Assembly: GCA_038093515.1 (NCBI GenBank)
Contig: JBBPSI010000157.1
Span: forward strand, 1-59,956
Direction of reading: 5' to 3'
DNA: 59,956 nt
From: Butyriboletus loyo
Lineage: Eukaryota; Basidiomycota; Agaricomycetes; Boletales; Boletaceae
Positions 33,501-43,807 of the stretch are shown here, piece after piece. Position 1 is the stretch's first letter; each line of letters starts with the position of its first letter. Under the pieces are notes generated by a model. That model worked only from the letters and a program-made list of their open reading frames with translations. It was not told the origin of the DNA and ran no database searches. A program made the translations under genes and the position numbers.

Positions 33501-34011
33501 AACGAGTGGCGGGGTACGCTTAGGGGTAAAACTGTAACAGTGTGGTTGGGACTTTCTTGCAAGAAAAGACTGCTTTGGCGAGGCAGGGGTCAAGACCACG
33601 AATGAACCATTCGAGGAGTGCTTTCTCATCGATGATTCCAGACTTGGCTGCAAGGAGCTGGAACTCTGTGACTAGGTGTTGTACCCATCTTTGTGATTGC
33701 CTTTGTTCTGGGCGAGGTTCCCCAGATCAATTCGGGCACTCTCTCCTACATCAAAGGGATGGAAGACTCTTTGAAAGTCCTCGCAGACCGTTTTGAATTC
33801 TTTTTGGTGCTCGGTGGGGTTACCATCTAGACTGAGGGCCATCCAGCCTTTGGAGAACATCTTTCCTTTCCCTTCACTCATTTTGGTGAGGAGGGCTCTG
33901 ATCTTAGACTTGTCATCAGGGAATGCGGTGGGGTTCATGTCAAAGTAGGTCCACATAGTGAGGAGCCATGGGGAAGCATCCTCGTTCAACCCAGAAAAGT
34001 CATGAGGCAGA
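30563..34011 (-). pseudogene. Ty3/gypsy fragment F (gag-pol, B type)
   Basis: Minus-strand order: gag from DFSGLNEDASPWLLTMWTYF (33995) to KVPTTL near 33545; then, beyond the LTR at 32724-33539, the gag C-terminus (DDVLNVLKACF); protease (ALVDSGTSGCFID near 32490); and RT/RNase H in one open frame of 486 residues (30801-32261) with FTKMDICWGYNN and YMDDLLIHS. The frame continues to about 30563, where it is cut by unit E; integrase, chromodomain and ORF3 are missing. It is the best preserved RT of the B type and keeps CGA or another Arg codon where element B has TGA. Confidence 0.9.
32724..33539 (-). repeat. LTR family C without target duplication
   Basis: TGTTACACTGG to GGTAAAACTGTAACA in reverse orientation. 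The flanks CCTGC and GTGTG do not match, and the gag gene on its two sides lacks the stretch between KVPTTL and DDVLNV, roughly 380 bp in element B. This fits ectopic recombination between two LTR insertions, with loss of the gag segment between them, rather than a simple solo LTR. Confidence 0.85.
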
Positions 34012-35240
34012 CCTGAATATAACCGCCATGATCTCAGATCCAAATGGCAGCAGACACCACAATGAAGGCCTCACCTGGTTTTGGCTCTTGGATATACCAT
34101 GGGATGCACAAGAGGACAATTGGATGTCGGAATGTAATTTTCCAATTTTAACATCCAAATATAAGTTGATAAGCAACCCAACAGTCTATCGCATAAATTG
34201 GGTTCAAGCTAAGGCTGCCTGTGATTGTTGGAACAAAGAGGTGGAGCTTATTGCAGCAGAGTTCCAATGGACATCCAATTTCTTCGACATGAAAGTGGAT
34301 CTATGGATGGAACTGGCTGCAGAAAGTGGATCCAGGGGAGAGCGCAGGCCTGCATGTGTTACAGTTTTACCCCTAAGTGTACCCCGCCACTCGTTTTCCC
34401 ATGCTCACGTGTTCCCGCCGCCCCTGCCGTCTCACAATGCCGCCCATTGCCTGCTCCCCCAGTCGCCCAAGTGGACGTTATCCACTCCCCAGTCATTCTG
34501 CGAGTCTCAGTGATGCTACACTGAGATAGCCCCTGTCTCATCGCCCCGTCGGGCTGGACCCACAGCTGAGCTGTCGCGTCCTCTTGTTCTTTGACCAATG
34601 ACATTTCTTGCATCACGTGACTAGCACGTGATTAGATTACAACGTATCCTTACCTTCGCGTCGAGACCCATATCCAAGGGCTCTGCCGTTCGCGTCCCCT
34701 TTGCCCTGTGGGGCCGGCCTCATGGACATCGTCACTTCGTATTCAGCACTTCTCATTCGCTGACGATGTCGCCATCTTACTCAGAGCTTCGCTCCCTCAT
34801 TACCGGCACTTTGCTGCTTCCCTCTTCGTGGTTATGACTTGACGCGACTCATAACCCTTCACCCTCGCTGCCACGCACAGCTCGGTCTGTGTGCCATATC
34901 TATTAGTATATATACCAGCGTACTTAGCATAGTATGGTTTCCCTAGCTAATTCTATGCATCTACCAAGTGCCTAGCAATCTAGCTTATACCCCATCTGCT
35001 GATTGAGCCGATAAGTCTCTACTCGATCTCGACTGGTCGCCACCACTCGACATCTCGAAGACACTTGCTCAGCAGAAGCCCGATAGCGTTGTCTACGCGA
35101 GTCAGCCATCTTCCCGATTAGGCTCGAGCCCCTATTCAAGCGCTCGCTGCTAGTTGTTTCGCACTCCATCATAATAGCATGTTATGCCACCTGACAGGCT
35201 GCTACATACAGCAGGCTGCAGGATCAGTGTCAAGATTCAT
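34012..35240 (+). pseudogene. KDZ-like transposase C-terminal fragment, split by a solo LTR
   Basis: The plus-strand frame at 34030-34356 reads EGLTWFWLLDIPWD, then VYRINWVQAKAACDCWNKEV and FFDMKVDLWMELAAESG. It continues after the LTR (34357-35176 plus GCATG) as MLCHLTGCYIQQAAGS, with a stop near 35244. The pattern EGL[ST]W[FI]W plus a downstream R-x-x-W-x-x-A-[KR]-A and W-x-x-E-[VE] segment recalls the C-terminal end of fungal KDZ (Kyakuja-Dileera-Zisupton) transposases. The catalytic part is not in the window; the left side is cut at the junction with gypsy F gag. The assignment is by motif memory only. Confidence 0.5.
34357..35176 (+). repeat. Solo LTR, family C
   Basis: TGTTACAGTTTTACCCC to a decayed end CATAATA (TAACA in other copies). 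Perfect duplication GCATG at 34352-34356 and 35177-35181. Confidence 0.92.
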
Positions 35241-35672
35241 TTGAGTCTGTTAAGATATGCAATAGGGGGCTTGCATGACATTAAATATATATGCAATGTA
35301 TTTCTACATAGCTGTGGTGTTCTGACTTTGACAAAATGTGCCGCACTGCCAAATCAGGGAAACAATGTGCCTGTCATTCCTTATAAGGATCAGTTTCTCA
35401 TGTAGCCATGCCTTTCGGACAGACCTTCTGGCAGATGCCTCTCCAATCCTTCTCCATCACAATGCCTACCATTATACAAAGCATTCTGCAGTGGTTGATG
35501 TATTATCTTGGCTGCCACCTGCCACCTTTGCTGCCTGAAGGCTCAGAGCTGGCCCAGCCACTGGGGAGCCTCACTCGAGTGGGAATTCATGAGCCCATCC
35601 AGCCTCAGGCTGATTTCCATGCTGATCTCTTGCCTTATATAGGCCTGTCTATTTGCTTTTCAAAGCACTTAC

Positions 35673-36190
35673 ATGACTAGGTTTACTGTTCCTGTGCAAT
35701 CTCCTGCCTGTCAAGGCATTTATCAACACTTCAAAGGCACTGATAAACTGCAGAGCAAGCTGATGGATATGGCTCCTGAAGCATTCAAGATGATCAACAA
35801 CATCCCGACATTCCTTGCAGAGTGGAGTCCGAATCATGCAGATGAGTTTGCCAATGATTGGTGGATGATGGATGAGGTGGATGAGGAATTTTGGGTAGGT
35901 GATGTGGGTGTATTCACTGATCTCTCTGATGAATACTTTCAAGTAGGTGATGATTATTATGCCATTTCTGGAATTGCTGACCTGCAGATAGAATCAGTGG
36001 GGGCCCCAAGATTCCCCATGAGTGGAGTGGCAAAATGAGCGGTTGGATCAAGAGGAGGAGCAATGCCTGCGGGCTATCCAGCAGGACCTTGCTGTGATAG
36101 CAAGGCTGGATACAGAGGTGAGGCATTTCTGGACCCGCCAAATGGAGCTCCATGCTCTTCTAGGCCATGAGGAACTGCAGTCAGAGTAGA
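35673..36190 (+). pseudogene. Hypothetical protein with coiled-coil tail
   Basis: ATG at 35673 opens a frame of 121 codons (FKGTDKLQSKLMDMAPEAFK, then acidic DEVDEEFWVGDVGVF). It stops at 36038 with TGA. The neighbouring +1 frame then codes a charged helical tail (EWQNERLDQEEEQCLRAIQQ, then TRQMELHALLGHEELQSE) ending TAG near 36190, so one indel or an unseen intron separates the two parts. I do not recognise the family. It lies between the KDZ-like fragment and the TET/JBP-like gene, on the strand opposite to the latter, and may be cargo of the same transposon. Confidence 0.45.
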
Positions 36191-36360
36191 TTATTAATGT
36201 GAAGTTATTCTGAGCAGTGATATAAATGGTAATTAAGCAATAGTTATGTCTGAGACTACTCTGCCTTCTCCTGACCTGCCAGGCAGCCATGTGAACAGTC
36301 AAAAGCCACTCTGCGCCCACTGACTGGCATTAACTATGCTCCCCTGCCATTCCCACTGCC

Positions 36361-36787
36361 TGTTACGGTAGTGGTATACTTTTTCTCTCCACTACCACTT
36401 GGACTACTTCATTTGCCTAGCCTTTTGCTAGTTCCCTTTGAATGCTACAAACTGTTCTAGTTTAGTCATCACTTCCCATGCACGGACACATTTTCTCTTA
36501 TACTCCAGAAGCTTCTAGAGTATTCCTTCCTCATTTGTCTTTTCGCTCCCACGACTTGATTGGGAGCATGGTCTGTGCGCAGACCCCACCAGTATATAAA
36601 CCCAGTCGTTACACACTTGTAACTTATCTAGTTCTACACAGAAACCTGCTAGCAATTAGTATCATTCCAGACTCTTAGTGCTCGCACTAAGACATAGTCT
36701 GAGACTTCTCCCAGAATCGTCTCTAGAGTCCTGAGGCTACTCTTGAGTGCCTCCTCGCTGTTCTAGTTGTTAGCGCCCAGCGTAACA
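36361..36787 (+). repeat. Solo LTR, family B
   Basis: TGTTACGGTAGTGG to CCCAGCGTAACA, duplication CTGCC at 36356-36360 and 36788-36792. Confidence 0.95.
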
Positions 36788-38010
36788 CTGCCTGCCTTGA
36801 GATGCCACAGCAAATGTGCCCCACCCACATTCAGATGCCTGCCGCAAATGCACCTCACCCACCTTCAGATGCCGCCATAGATGCACCCTGCCTGCTGTGT
36901 ATGCATGCCGCCTGCCTTTGAGTGTTACGCTGGTAGTGCACAATAGCTAGCAACCGAGCACTTATAGGGGCTCGAGCCTAATGAGAAAACTATCCGACTC
37001 GCGTAGATGACACTATCGGGTGTCTTGCAAAGCAAGTGTCGGGAGATGTTAAAAGGTGGATGCCTGTCAAGATCGACCGGACTCTTATCGGCTTTATTGG
37101 CAAGAGATGGGTATACTGCTAGATTACTATGCACTTGGTAGATGCGTAGAATTAGCTAGAGAAGCCATACTATGCTAAGTACGCTGGTATATATACTGAA
37201 TAGATATGGCGCACAGACCGAGCTGTGCGTGGCAGTGAGGGTGAAGGGTTATGAGTCGTGTCAAGTCATAACCATAAAATGTGGAGCGGCAAAGTGCCGG
37301 TAACGAGGGAGTGAAGCTCCGAGCAAGGTGGCGACATCGTCAACGAATAGGAAGATCAGAAGATGAAGTGACGATGTCCATGAGGTGTGGCCCACAGGGC
37401 AAAGGGTGTGCGAACAGTGGAGCCCTTGGATATGGGTCTCGACACAAAGGTAAGGATGCGTCATAATCTAATCACGTGCTAGTCACGTGATGCAAGAAAT
37501 GTCATTGGTCAAGAAATGAGGGATGCGACAGCTCAACTGTGGGTCTGGCCTGATGGGGCAAGAAGACAGGGGCTATCTCAGTGTAGCGACACTGAGACTT
37601 GCGGAATGACCGGGGAAGTGGATAATATCCACTAGGCGACTAAGGAGCAGGCAATGGGCAGCATCACAAGACAGCAGGGGCGGTGGGGACGTGTGAGCAT
37701 GGGAAAACGAGTGGCGGGGTACACTTAGGGGTAAAACTGTAACATTGAGCCCTGCCTGCCTTCCAATGCCGCCACAAATGCGCCCTGCCCACCTTCAGAT
37801 GCTGCCACAGATGTGCCCCACCCACCACATATGCATGCCACCTGCCTTTGGGCCCCACCTGCCTTTAGATGCCACCACATGTCACAAATGCACCCCGCCC
37901 ACCTTCAGATGCCATTGCAGATGCACCCTGCCTGCCGCTAGATACCTCTGCCTGCCATGTATGCATGCCATCTGCCTTTTGATGCCGCCACATTTCACAA
38001 ATGCACCCCA
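36788..38010. repeat. Minisatellite of about 33-36 bp units, split by LTR-C
   Basis: Degenerate tandem units resembling GATGCCGCCACAAATGCACC followed by CYGCCYRCCTTCA occupy 36788-36922 and 37745-38010. Variants contain TGTATGCATGCC. There is no coding potential. The array lies just downstream of the TET/JBP-like gene. Confidence 0.7.
36923..37744 (-). repeat. Solo LTR, family C
   Basis: TGTTACGCTGGTAGTG to GTAAAACTGTAACA, perfect duplication TTGAG at 36918-36922 and 37745-37749; inserted in the minisatellite. Confidence 0.95.
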
Positions 38011-38170
38011 CCCAGCCCAAGTACTCTTTGGTGGCCCTTATCCTCCTGCCTTCTACCGCTGTCTCCGCCTGCCCAGAATTAAATTTGACCTCCAATGACT
38101 TTACATTGCAATTTGTCAACTCTGCATATATTCTACTTATCTATCTCCATATCCAGCTTATTGGACTCTA

Positions 38171-39456
38171 TTATCCACCATATTCTAACCTTCCCAGCTT
38201 CTCCACCTGGGCATAATTACATCTTGGAACGCCCACTGCTGCATGTACCTTGTCCTGCATGTACCATGCAATGCACACACAATCCTCCACTACCTCCACC
38301 ATCCCATGGACGATCAGCCTCTCTGAAAATGCAACCACAGTCCCAGGTAGATATCATAACCTCAGCTCCTGCCTTGGAAAGGTGAGGTCAAGGCTGCTGT
38401 AATTCCCAACTGTGAGAAGTTGATCAAACCATTGCAGAAGTCCATTTTTGTCCAGATGGCAGGGGCTGGACCTGTTAACCATGGTGGAAAGGCTATTGAA
38501 TACAGATGGCCAGAGTTCCAGCACCCCCTGCATGTCATCAAGGTCCTCCGCCAATGAGACACCCCAGAGTTGGATCATCGCCTCCTGCACTAAGTCATAC
38601 ATCTTGGGATGCATGATGCTCATGGCAGCAGACATTACTGCCTGCATGTCCATCATGTTCACAAGCCATATCCTCCCCTCATTGTTATTCTGCCCACCCT
38701 TCAGAGTGGTGGAAACCTCCAGTTTGCCAGTGGAATGCTGCAAGCTGTGGTGAAGCTACATGTGCCCAATAAGTAAATCTGACTTACATCACACCCTTGC
38801 TGATACCACGTGGGGGACACGTTAAGGCACCCTGCCAGTTCTGCATCCTGGCGGAAATAGCTCTCCTGCATTCTCCAATTTTTACCTGCTTTTGATGCAG
38901 TGATACTCCTCATGAGGATGTTGTGGAGGTGCTGAAATGACCTCCATACCATCTCCTATGGCTGCTATTCAAACGGCGGTGGAACTGGCAGGCCATGGAT
39001 ACGCACCTGGTTTGCCCCACTCAATGCCTTCGGGAGATACCATGTGATGATATATCCCTTTTCATTGACTATCATAGCAGGCGCCATCAATGACTACCAA
39101 GACCTTCCATCCAGGTCTGATGTGAGATTCTGCTTTGATTCATATCTCAACACCACATCCACTTCCTGCAGTGGATCAAATTCTGCCAGTGTGACTACCT
39201 GATAGATCAGCCAGCACCAGCCCCAATGTATGATAATCTTACCTGTATGCTTGTATGCCTCCACTAAAGCATGCACCATCAAATCTGCCTTGCAGATTGT
39301 TTCCACAGAAATGTTAATGTTTGGAAGAATCTCCATTGGAACAGTGGTAGGTTGAATGTCGGCGGAGAATCAACCTTGCATATAAATCAAAATGTGATCC
39401 ATGAGCTTGAGCAGGGACCTGGCTGGAGCCTCAGTGAAGGGTTGGGTGGAGGACAT
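38171..39456 (-). pseudogene. TET/JBP-like 2-oxoglutarate/Fe(II) dioxygenase, decayed
   Basis: The minus-strand reading starts at ATG 39456 (MSSTQPFTEAPARSLLKLMD) and ends TAA at 38171. A GTAAGA-to-GTAG intron lies near 39240-39195. The core reads MIVNEKGYIITWYLPKALSG, then GCLNVSPTWYQQG, then MVNRSSPCHLDKNGLLQWFD and YLPGTVVAFSERLIVHGM. The HxD iron-binding pair (HLD, 38450-38458) and a distal His (38306-38308) are present, as in the fungal 2OG-Fe(II) oxygenases of the JBP1/TET group that expanded with KDZ transposons. Family members oxidise 5-methylcytosine or related bases. The gene is broken by TGA codons (near 39370 and before YLPGTVV) and by frameshifts around 39085-38950, so this copy is not active. 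The family call rests on motif recognition, not on a search. Confidence 0.7.
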
Positions 39457-39631
39457 TGTGAGAATTATATGAAATGACACTGAGAAGTAAATGCCATCCT
39501 CTGCCTGATTATAGAGCCATTCATCTCCAAGACAACCAGGGTTTCAAGTTAAAGCAATCTAATGCAGCATCACTCCTATATGTTCAAAATGCACCTGCTG
39601 CCCTGCATGTCCACAACCTGGCCAAGGAGTG

Positions 39632-40058
39632 TGTTATGGTAGTGGTCTACTTTTTCTCTCCATTACCATTTGGACTACTGTTTTCTCCTAGCATTTCGCT
39701 AGTCCCCTTTGAATGGTACGAACTGTTCTAGCTTAGTCACCATTTCCCGTGCACAGACACTGTTTCCTTCATACTCCAGAGGTCTCTAGAGTATTCCGTT
39801 CCCTTTTGTCTTTACGACTCACGCGACCCGATTGGGCCATGGTCTGTGCACAGACCCTTGTAGTATATAAACCCTACCTCTGTACAGTAGTACCCCATCT
39901 AGTTCTACGCAGTCACCTGCTAGCAATTAGTTCTCTTCCAGACTCTTAGTGTGAGCACTAAGACATAGTCTGAGACCCATCCGAGAATTGTCTCCAGAGT
40001 CCTGCAGCTACTCCAGAGTGCCGCCTCAGAGTTCTTGTTGTTAGCGCCCAGCATAACA
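39632..40058 (+). repeat. Solo LTR, family B
   Basis: TGTTATGGTAGTGG to CCCAGCATAACA, perfect duplication GAGTG at 39627-39631 and 40059-40063; lies upstream of the TET/JBP-like gene. Confidence 0.95.
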
Positions 40059-40618
40059 GAGTGTGATTAAATACATTTAGGCAGTAACTCTTTGATAGAA
40101 GTTGCCAGGCCCACTCGAGCCTGTAGCAGGACAGCCCGCACGTACAGAATGCCCCCCATCGCCCCCGAAGGGACCTGCCCATTGCTGTGGCAGAATGCCC
40201 AATGCTGTGGCAGAATACCCAATATTAGCAATCTGCTTGCCATATCCTTCATTTAATGCTAGTGGCCACCCATTCAGTGCTGCAAATCACATTGCAGGCC
40301 TGCCAGTATATGCCATGCTGCCCTATCCACTACCCCTCAGGCCTGCCCGCCACACTCCTGCTGAGAGTATATCTCTCCACATGCCCCCTGCAGGCCCTCT
40401 CATTTGCAGCGCATTACCTCTATCTATACCTGGCGGGCCTGCTCATATGTACTGCAAATATGCCTGTGGGCCCTGTCTTCTGAAGCATATTTCCCCCATA
40501 TACACCCCATGGGCCCGCCCATATGTACCCCACATACACCTGCAGGCTCTCTCATCCACCCTGCAGTCTGTCTATGCCACCTAGCAGGCCTGCCAATATA
40601 TTCCGCACATACACCTGC

Positions 40619-41871
40619 TGTTACAGTTTTACCCCTAAGTGTACCCCACCACTCGTTTTCCCATGCTCATGCATATCCACCACCTCCGCCACCTTGTGAG
40701 GCTGCCCATCGCCCGCTCTCCAGTCGCCTAGTGGACGCCATCCACTTCCCCAGTCATTCTGCAAGTCTCAGTGCGGCTACACTGAGATTGTTACGCTGGG
40801 CGCTAACAACTAGAACAGCGAGGAGGCACTCTGGAGTGGCCTCAAGACTCGTGAAGCGTTTCTGAGCTGGGTCTCAGACTATGTCTTAGTGCGCACACTA
40901 AGAGTCTGGAGTGAAACTAATTGCTAGCAGGTTACTGCGTAGAACTAGATAAAGTACACTGGAGTAAAGACCAGATCTTTATACTACTGGGGTCTGCACA
41001 CAGACCATGTCCCTAATCGGGTCATAAGGGTAAAAGACAAATGAGGAAGGAATACTCTAGAAGCTTCCAGAGTATGAGAGAAACAGCATCCATGCGTGGG
41101 AAATGATGACTAAGCTAGAACGGCTCGTGCTGTTCAAAAGGGACTAGCAAAAGGCTAGGCAAATGAAGTAGTCCAAGTGGTAGTGGAAGGAAAAAGTATA
41201 CCACTACCGTAACAGAGATAGCCCCTGTCTCGTTGCCCCATCAGGCCAGACCCACAGCTGAGCTGTTGCATCCTCTTGTTCTTTGACCAATAACATTTCT
41301 TGTATCACGTGACTAGCACGTGATTAGATTACGATGTGTTGTACCTTCGCATCGAGACCCGTATCCAAGGGCTCCGCTGTTCATGTCCCCTTTGCCCTGT
41401 GGGGCCGGCCTCATGGACATCGTCACTTCGCCTTCAGCACTTCTCATTCACTGACGATGTTGCCATCTTACTCGGAGCTTCGCTCCCTCGTTACCAGCAC
41501 TTTGCCGCTTCATCATTCACTGTTATGACTCACATCGACTCATAACCCTTTGCCCTTGCTGCTATGCACAGCTCGGTCTGTGCACCAGTATCTATTCATA
41601 TATATACCGGCGTACTTAGCATAGTACGGCTTCCCTAGCTAATTCTACACATCTACCAAGTGCATAGTAATCTAGCAGTATACCCATCTCTTGCTGATAA
41701 AGCCAATAAGAGTCTGGTCGATCTCAACAGGCATCCACCTTTCGACATCTCCTGACACTTGCTTTGCAAGACACCCGATAGCGTCGTCTACGCGAGTCAG
41801 CTAGTTTCCTCATTAGGCTCGAGCCCCTATAAGTGCTCGGTTGCTAGCTATTGTGCGCTACCAGCGTAACA
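40619..41871 (+). repeat. Solo LTR, family C, carrying a nested LTR-B
   Basis: TGTTACAGTTTTACCCC to CCAGCGTAACA with perfect duplication CCTGC (40614-40618, 41872-41876). LTR-B at 40799-41214 splits it. Confidence 0.95.
40799..41214 (-). repeat. Solo LTR, family B, nested in LTR-C
   Basis: TGTTACGCTGGGCGC to CACTACCGTAACA with perfect duplication GAGAT (40794-40798, 41215-41219). It proves a B insertion younger than the surrounding C LTR. Confidence 0.95.
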
Positions 41872-42583
41872 CCTGCTGCCCTGCTCATTCAAAGCACATT
41901 TCCCCTATATACACCTGGCGGGCCTGCCCATATATACCGCATGTATACCTGCAGGCCCTGTCATCAAAAGCACAATTCCCCCATATATACCTGGCAGGCC
42001 TGACCATATATACTATAAATATGTCTGTGGGCCCCCCCATCTATAGCATGTTGCCCCTATATACACCTGCAGGCCCTGTCATCCAAAGCACATTTCCCCC
42101 ATATACACCTGGCAGGCCTGACCATATATACTGGAAATATGTTGGCAGGCCCTCTCATTTACAGCATGTTTCCTCTATATACACCTGCAAGCCCCCTCGT
42201 CTACCCCACACTCTTTCTATATACCCCCAGCGGGCCTACCCATATGTTGCATATATCCCCCCTGTGGGCCCCCTTGTCTAAAGCACATTCCTTCTATATA
42301 TACCTGGCAGGCCTGCCCACATATACCACATGTACACCTGCAGGCCCTTCCATCTAAAGCACATCCCTTCTATATACACATGGCAGGCCCCAGTATATAC
42401 CATATGTCCACCTGCAGGCTCTCCTGTCTACCATACATTTCCTCTATATACACCTGGTGGGCCCATCTGTCAATGCCATGCTAAATTTCACCCAAGGGCC
42501 CACCCTGGGGTGGCTGTATGCCAGGTGACATTGTCAACCTGGGGTGGCCATCTGTGTAGGAGAATGTGACTACATGGGCTCAC

Positions 42584-43044
42584 TTTCAGAATTTGTGAAG
42601 TCCGAGCAGGCACACCAAGGGCAACGAAGGATGCAAGGGTAAACCTATCAGTGGAAAGACTCACTAATAATGCGAGAGTGAGAGTATCACAAACAGAGTA
42701 CTTGAAAGAGTATAAGGAGCAAGGCTCAACTTAGAGATATTGCAGTAGTGATGATAGGACTGAAAGATCTAGAGAAAAGCAACAAGCCATAAGGGCTGTC
42801 TTATATACAGTACATGAGTGTTTGTATTTGTGTTCTGTATAGTACCTTTATAAGGTATAGTATGAAATACATGACAATGTGATAGAGATAAGAGATAAGA
42901 CTAAGCATATCATCCAATAGCATAATAAGAGCTATGTGTAATGTGATAAGCGTGACAGAGTCTAGACAATGATGTCATATAGACTCGTGTAGAAACGTAG
43001 TGGCTGTAAGTGAAATATAGAAATAGAACACTACTGTTTCAACA
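42584..43044 (-). repeat. LTR-like terminal unit of element D, copy 2
   Basis: On the minus strand it begins TGTTGAAACAGTAGTG at 43044 and ends at GAAA (42584). About 461 bp, uninterrupted, with a TATATAAGAC promoter-like motif. It abuts unique host sequence at 43045. No 3' partner unit is found beyond the repeats at 40110. Confidence 0.6.
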
Positions 43045-43807
43045 CTCGCTGGGTTGTTTTCCCCAGGTGTAGCCAATTTAGCCAAAATTCGGAGCAGGTA
43101 GCAGAGACTGCAGTGTTCCTCACCATTTTCGATGCATGATTTCCTTGCTTGCTGTCCTCCGATTCATGTACAGTTCTCGATCTGGGTCTGTAGTATGAAA
43201 GAGTTGGCGAGCAAAAATGTTTAAACTTGTCTTGCAATTGCCTGGACAATACTGAAGGAAGTCAAATCATTGATAAAGAGTGTCTCGAGTCACTTTGATC
43301 AAATCAAACCCGGTCCGCATTATGGCACAATCACCTTGAACAAGACATCTTGAGACCACCTTATCAGTGGTGGTGTCTCTACTTCCCACGGGATCAACAT
43401 CTCAGACACTTATAGGTGATTATAAGCGACTTCATAACGATCACGATCAAGGAAGGCCTGTGCCAACTCGAGTCTTCGTAGTAGTCGCTTACTCCCTCCA
43501 AAGATCTATGGACGAACCCATGGTGCCCTGAGAGTTCCACAGGTTATGCACAACTCATTCACACACCACCCTACCCTGTGAAGACGCTATATAACTGGTT
43601 TCAAAAAGAAGTTCGCGCAATTGCATGTACAGCGGAGAGGTTTCGTCTGAGAGAACTTATTTTCATAATACAAAAATGACAATGATAATTCATAGATAAC
43701 AAGTACAGAGAAATAGATGTCTACAGTCACATACATACATAGGAAGACCAGTTACCGTTGGGTGAAATCCTCCCGTACCATCATTTCCAACCTTCAGACC
43801 AAGTACA
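43045..43807. other. Unique intergenic sequence
   Basis: Between element D and the 3' end of the first P450. I see no repeat and no convincing gene here; open frames are short and without recognisable motifs. Confidence 0.6.

Larger units (their letters stand above)
40110..42583 (-). repeat. Minisatellite-like internal region of element D, copy 2
   Basis: Same repeat type as 7369-8656, here in reverse orientation. It starts (at 42583) with TGTAGTCACATT and GGCCACCCCAGGTTGACAAT and continues as units of about 45 bp around CAGGCCTGCC and CCTGCAGGCCC, with ATATACACCTGG spacers. After removal of the nested LTR pair (40619-41871 plus TSD) it is about 1.2 kb, close to copy 1. The left limit near 40110 is approximate. 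Confidence 0.7.

Noticed and set aside
32724..33539. 3' LTR of element C
   Set aside because: It is in the opposite orientation, lies inside fragment F gag and is separated from element C by unit E and F, so it cannot be its partner LTR.
40110..42583. CRISPR-like array
   Set aside because: Units are degenerate, have no constant repeat with unique spacers, and lie in a eukaryotic genome; it is a minisatellite.
39632..43044. The D terminal unit as a full LTR with target duplication
   Set aside because: No 5-bp match could be found at the far end of either copy, so the LTR status is kept as a hypothesis only.
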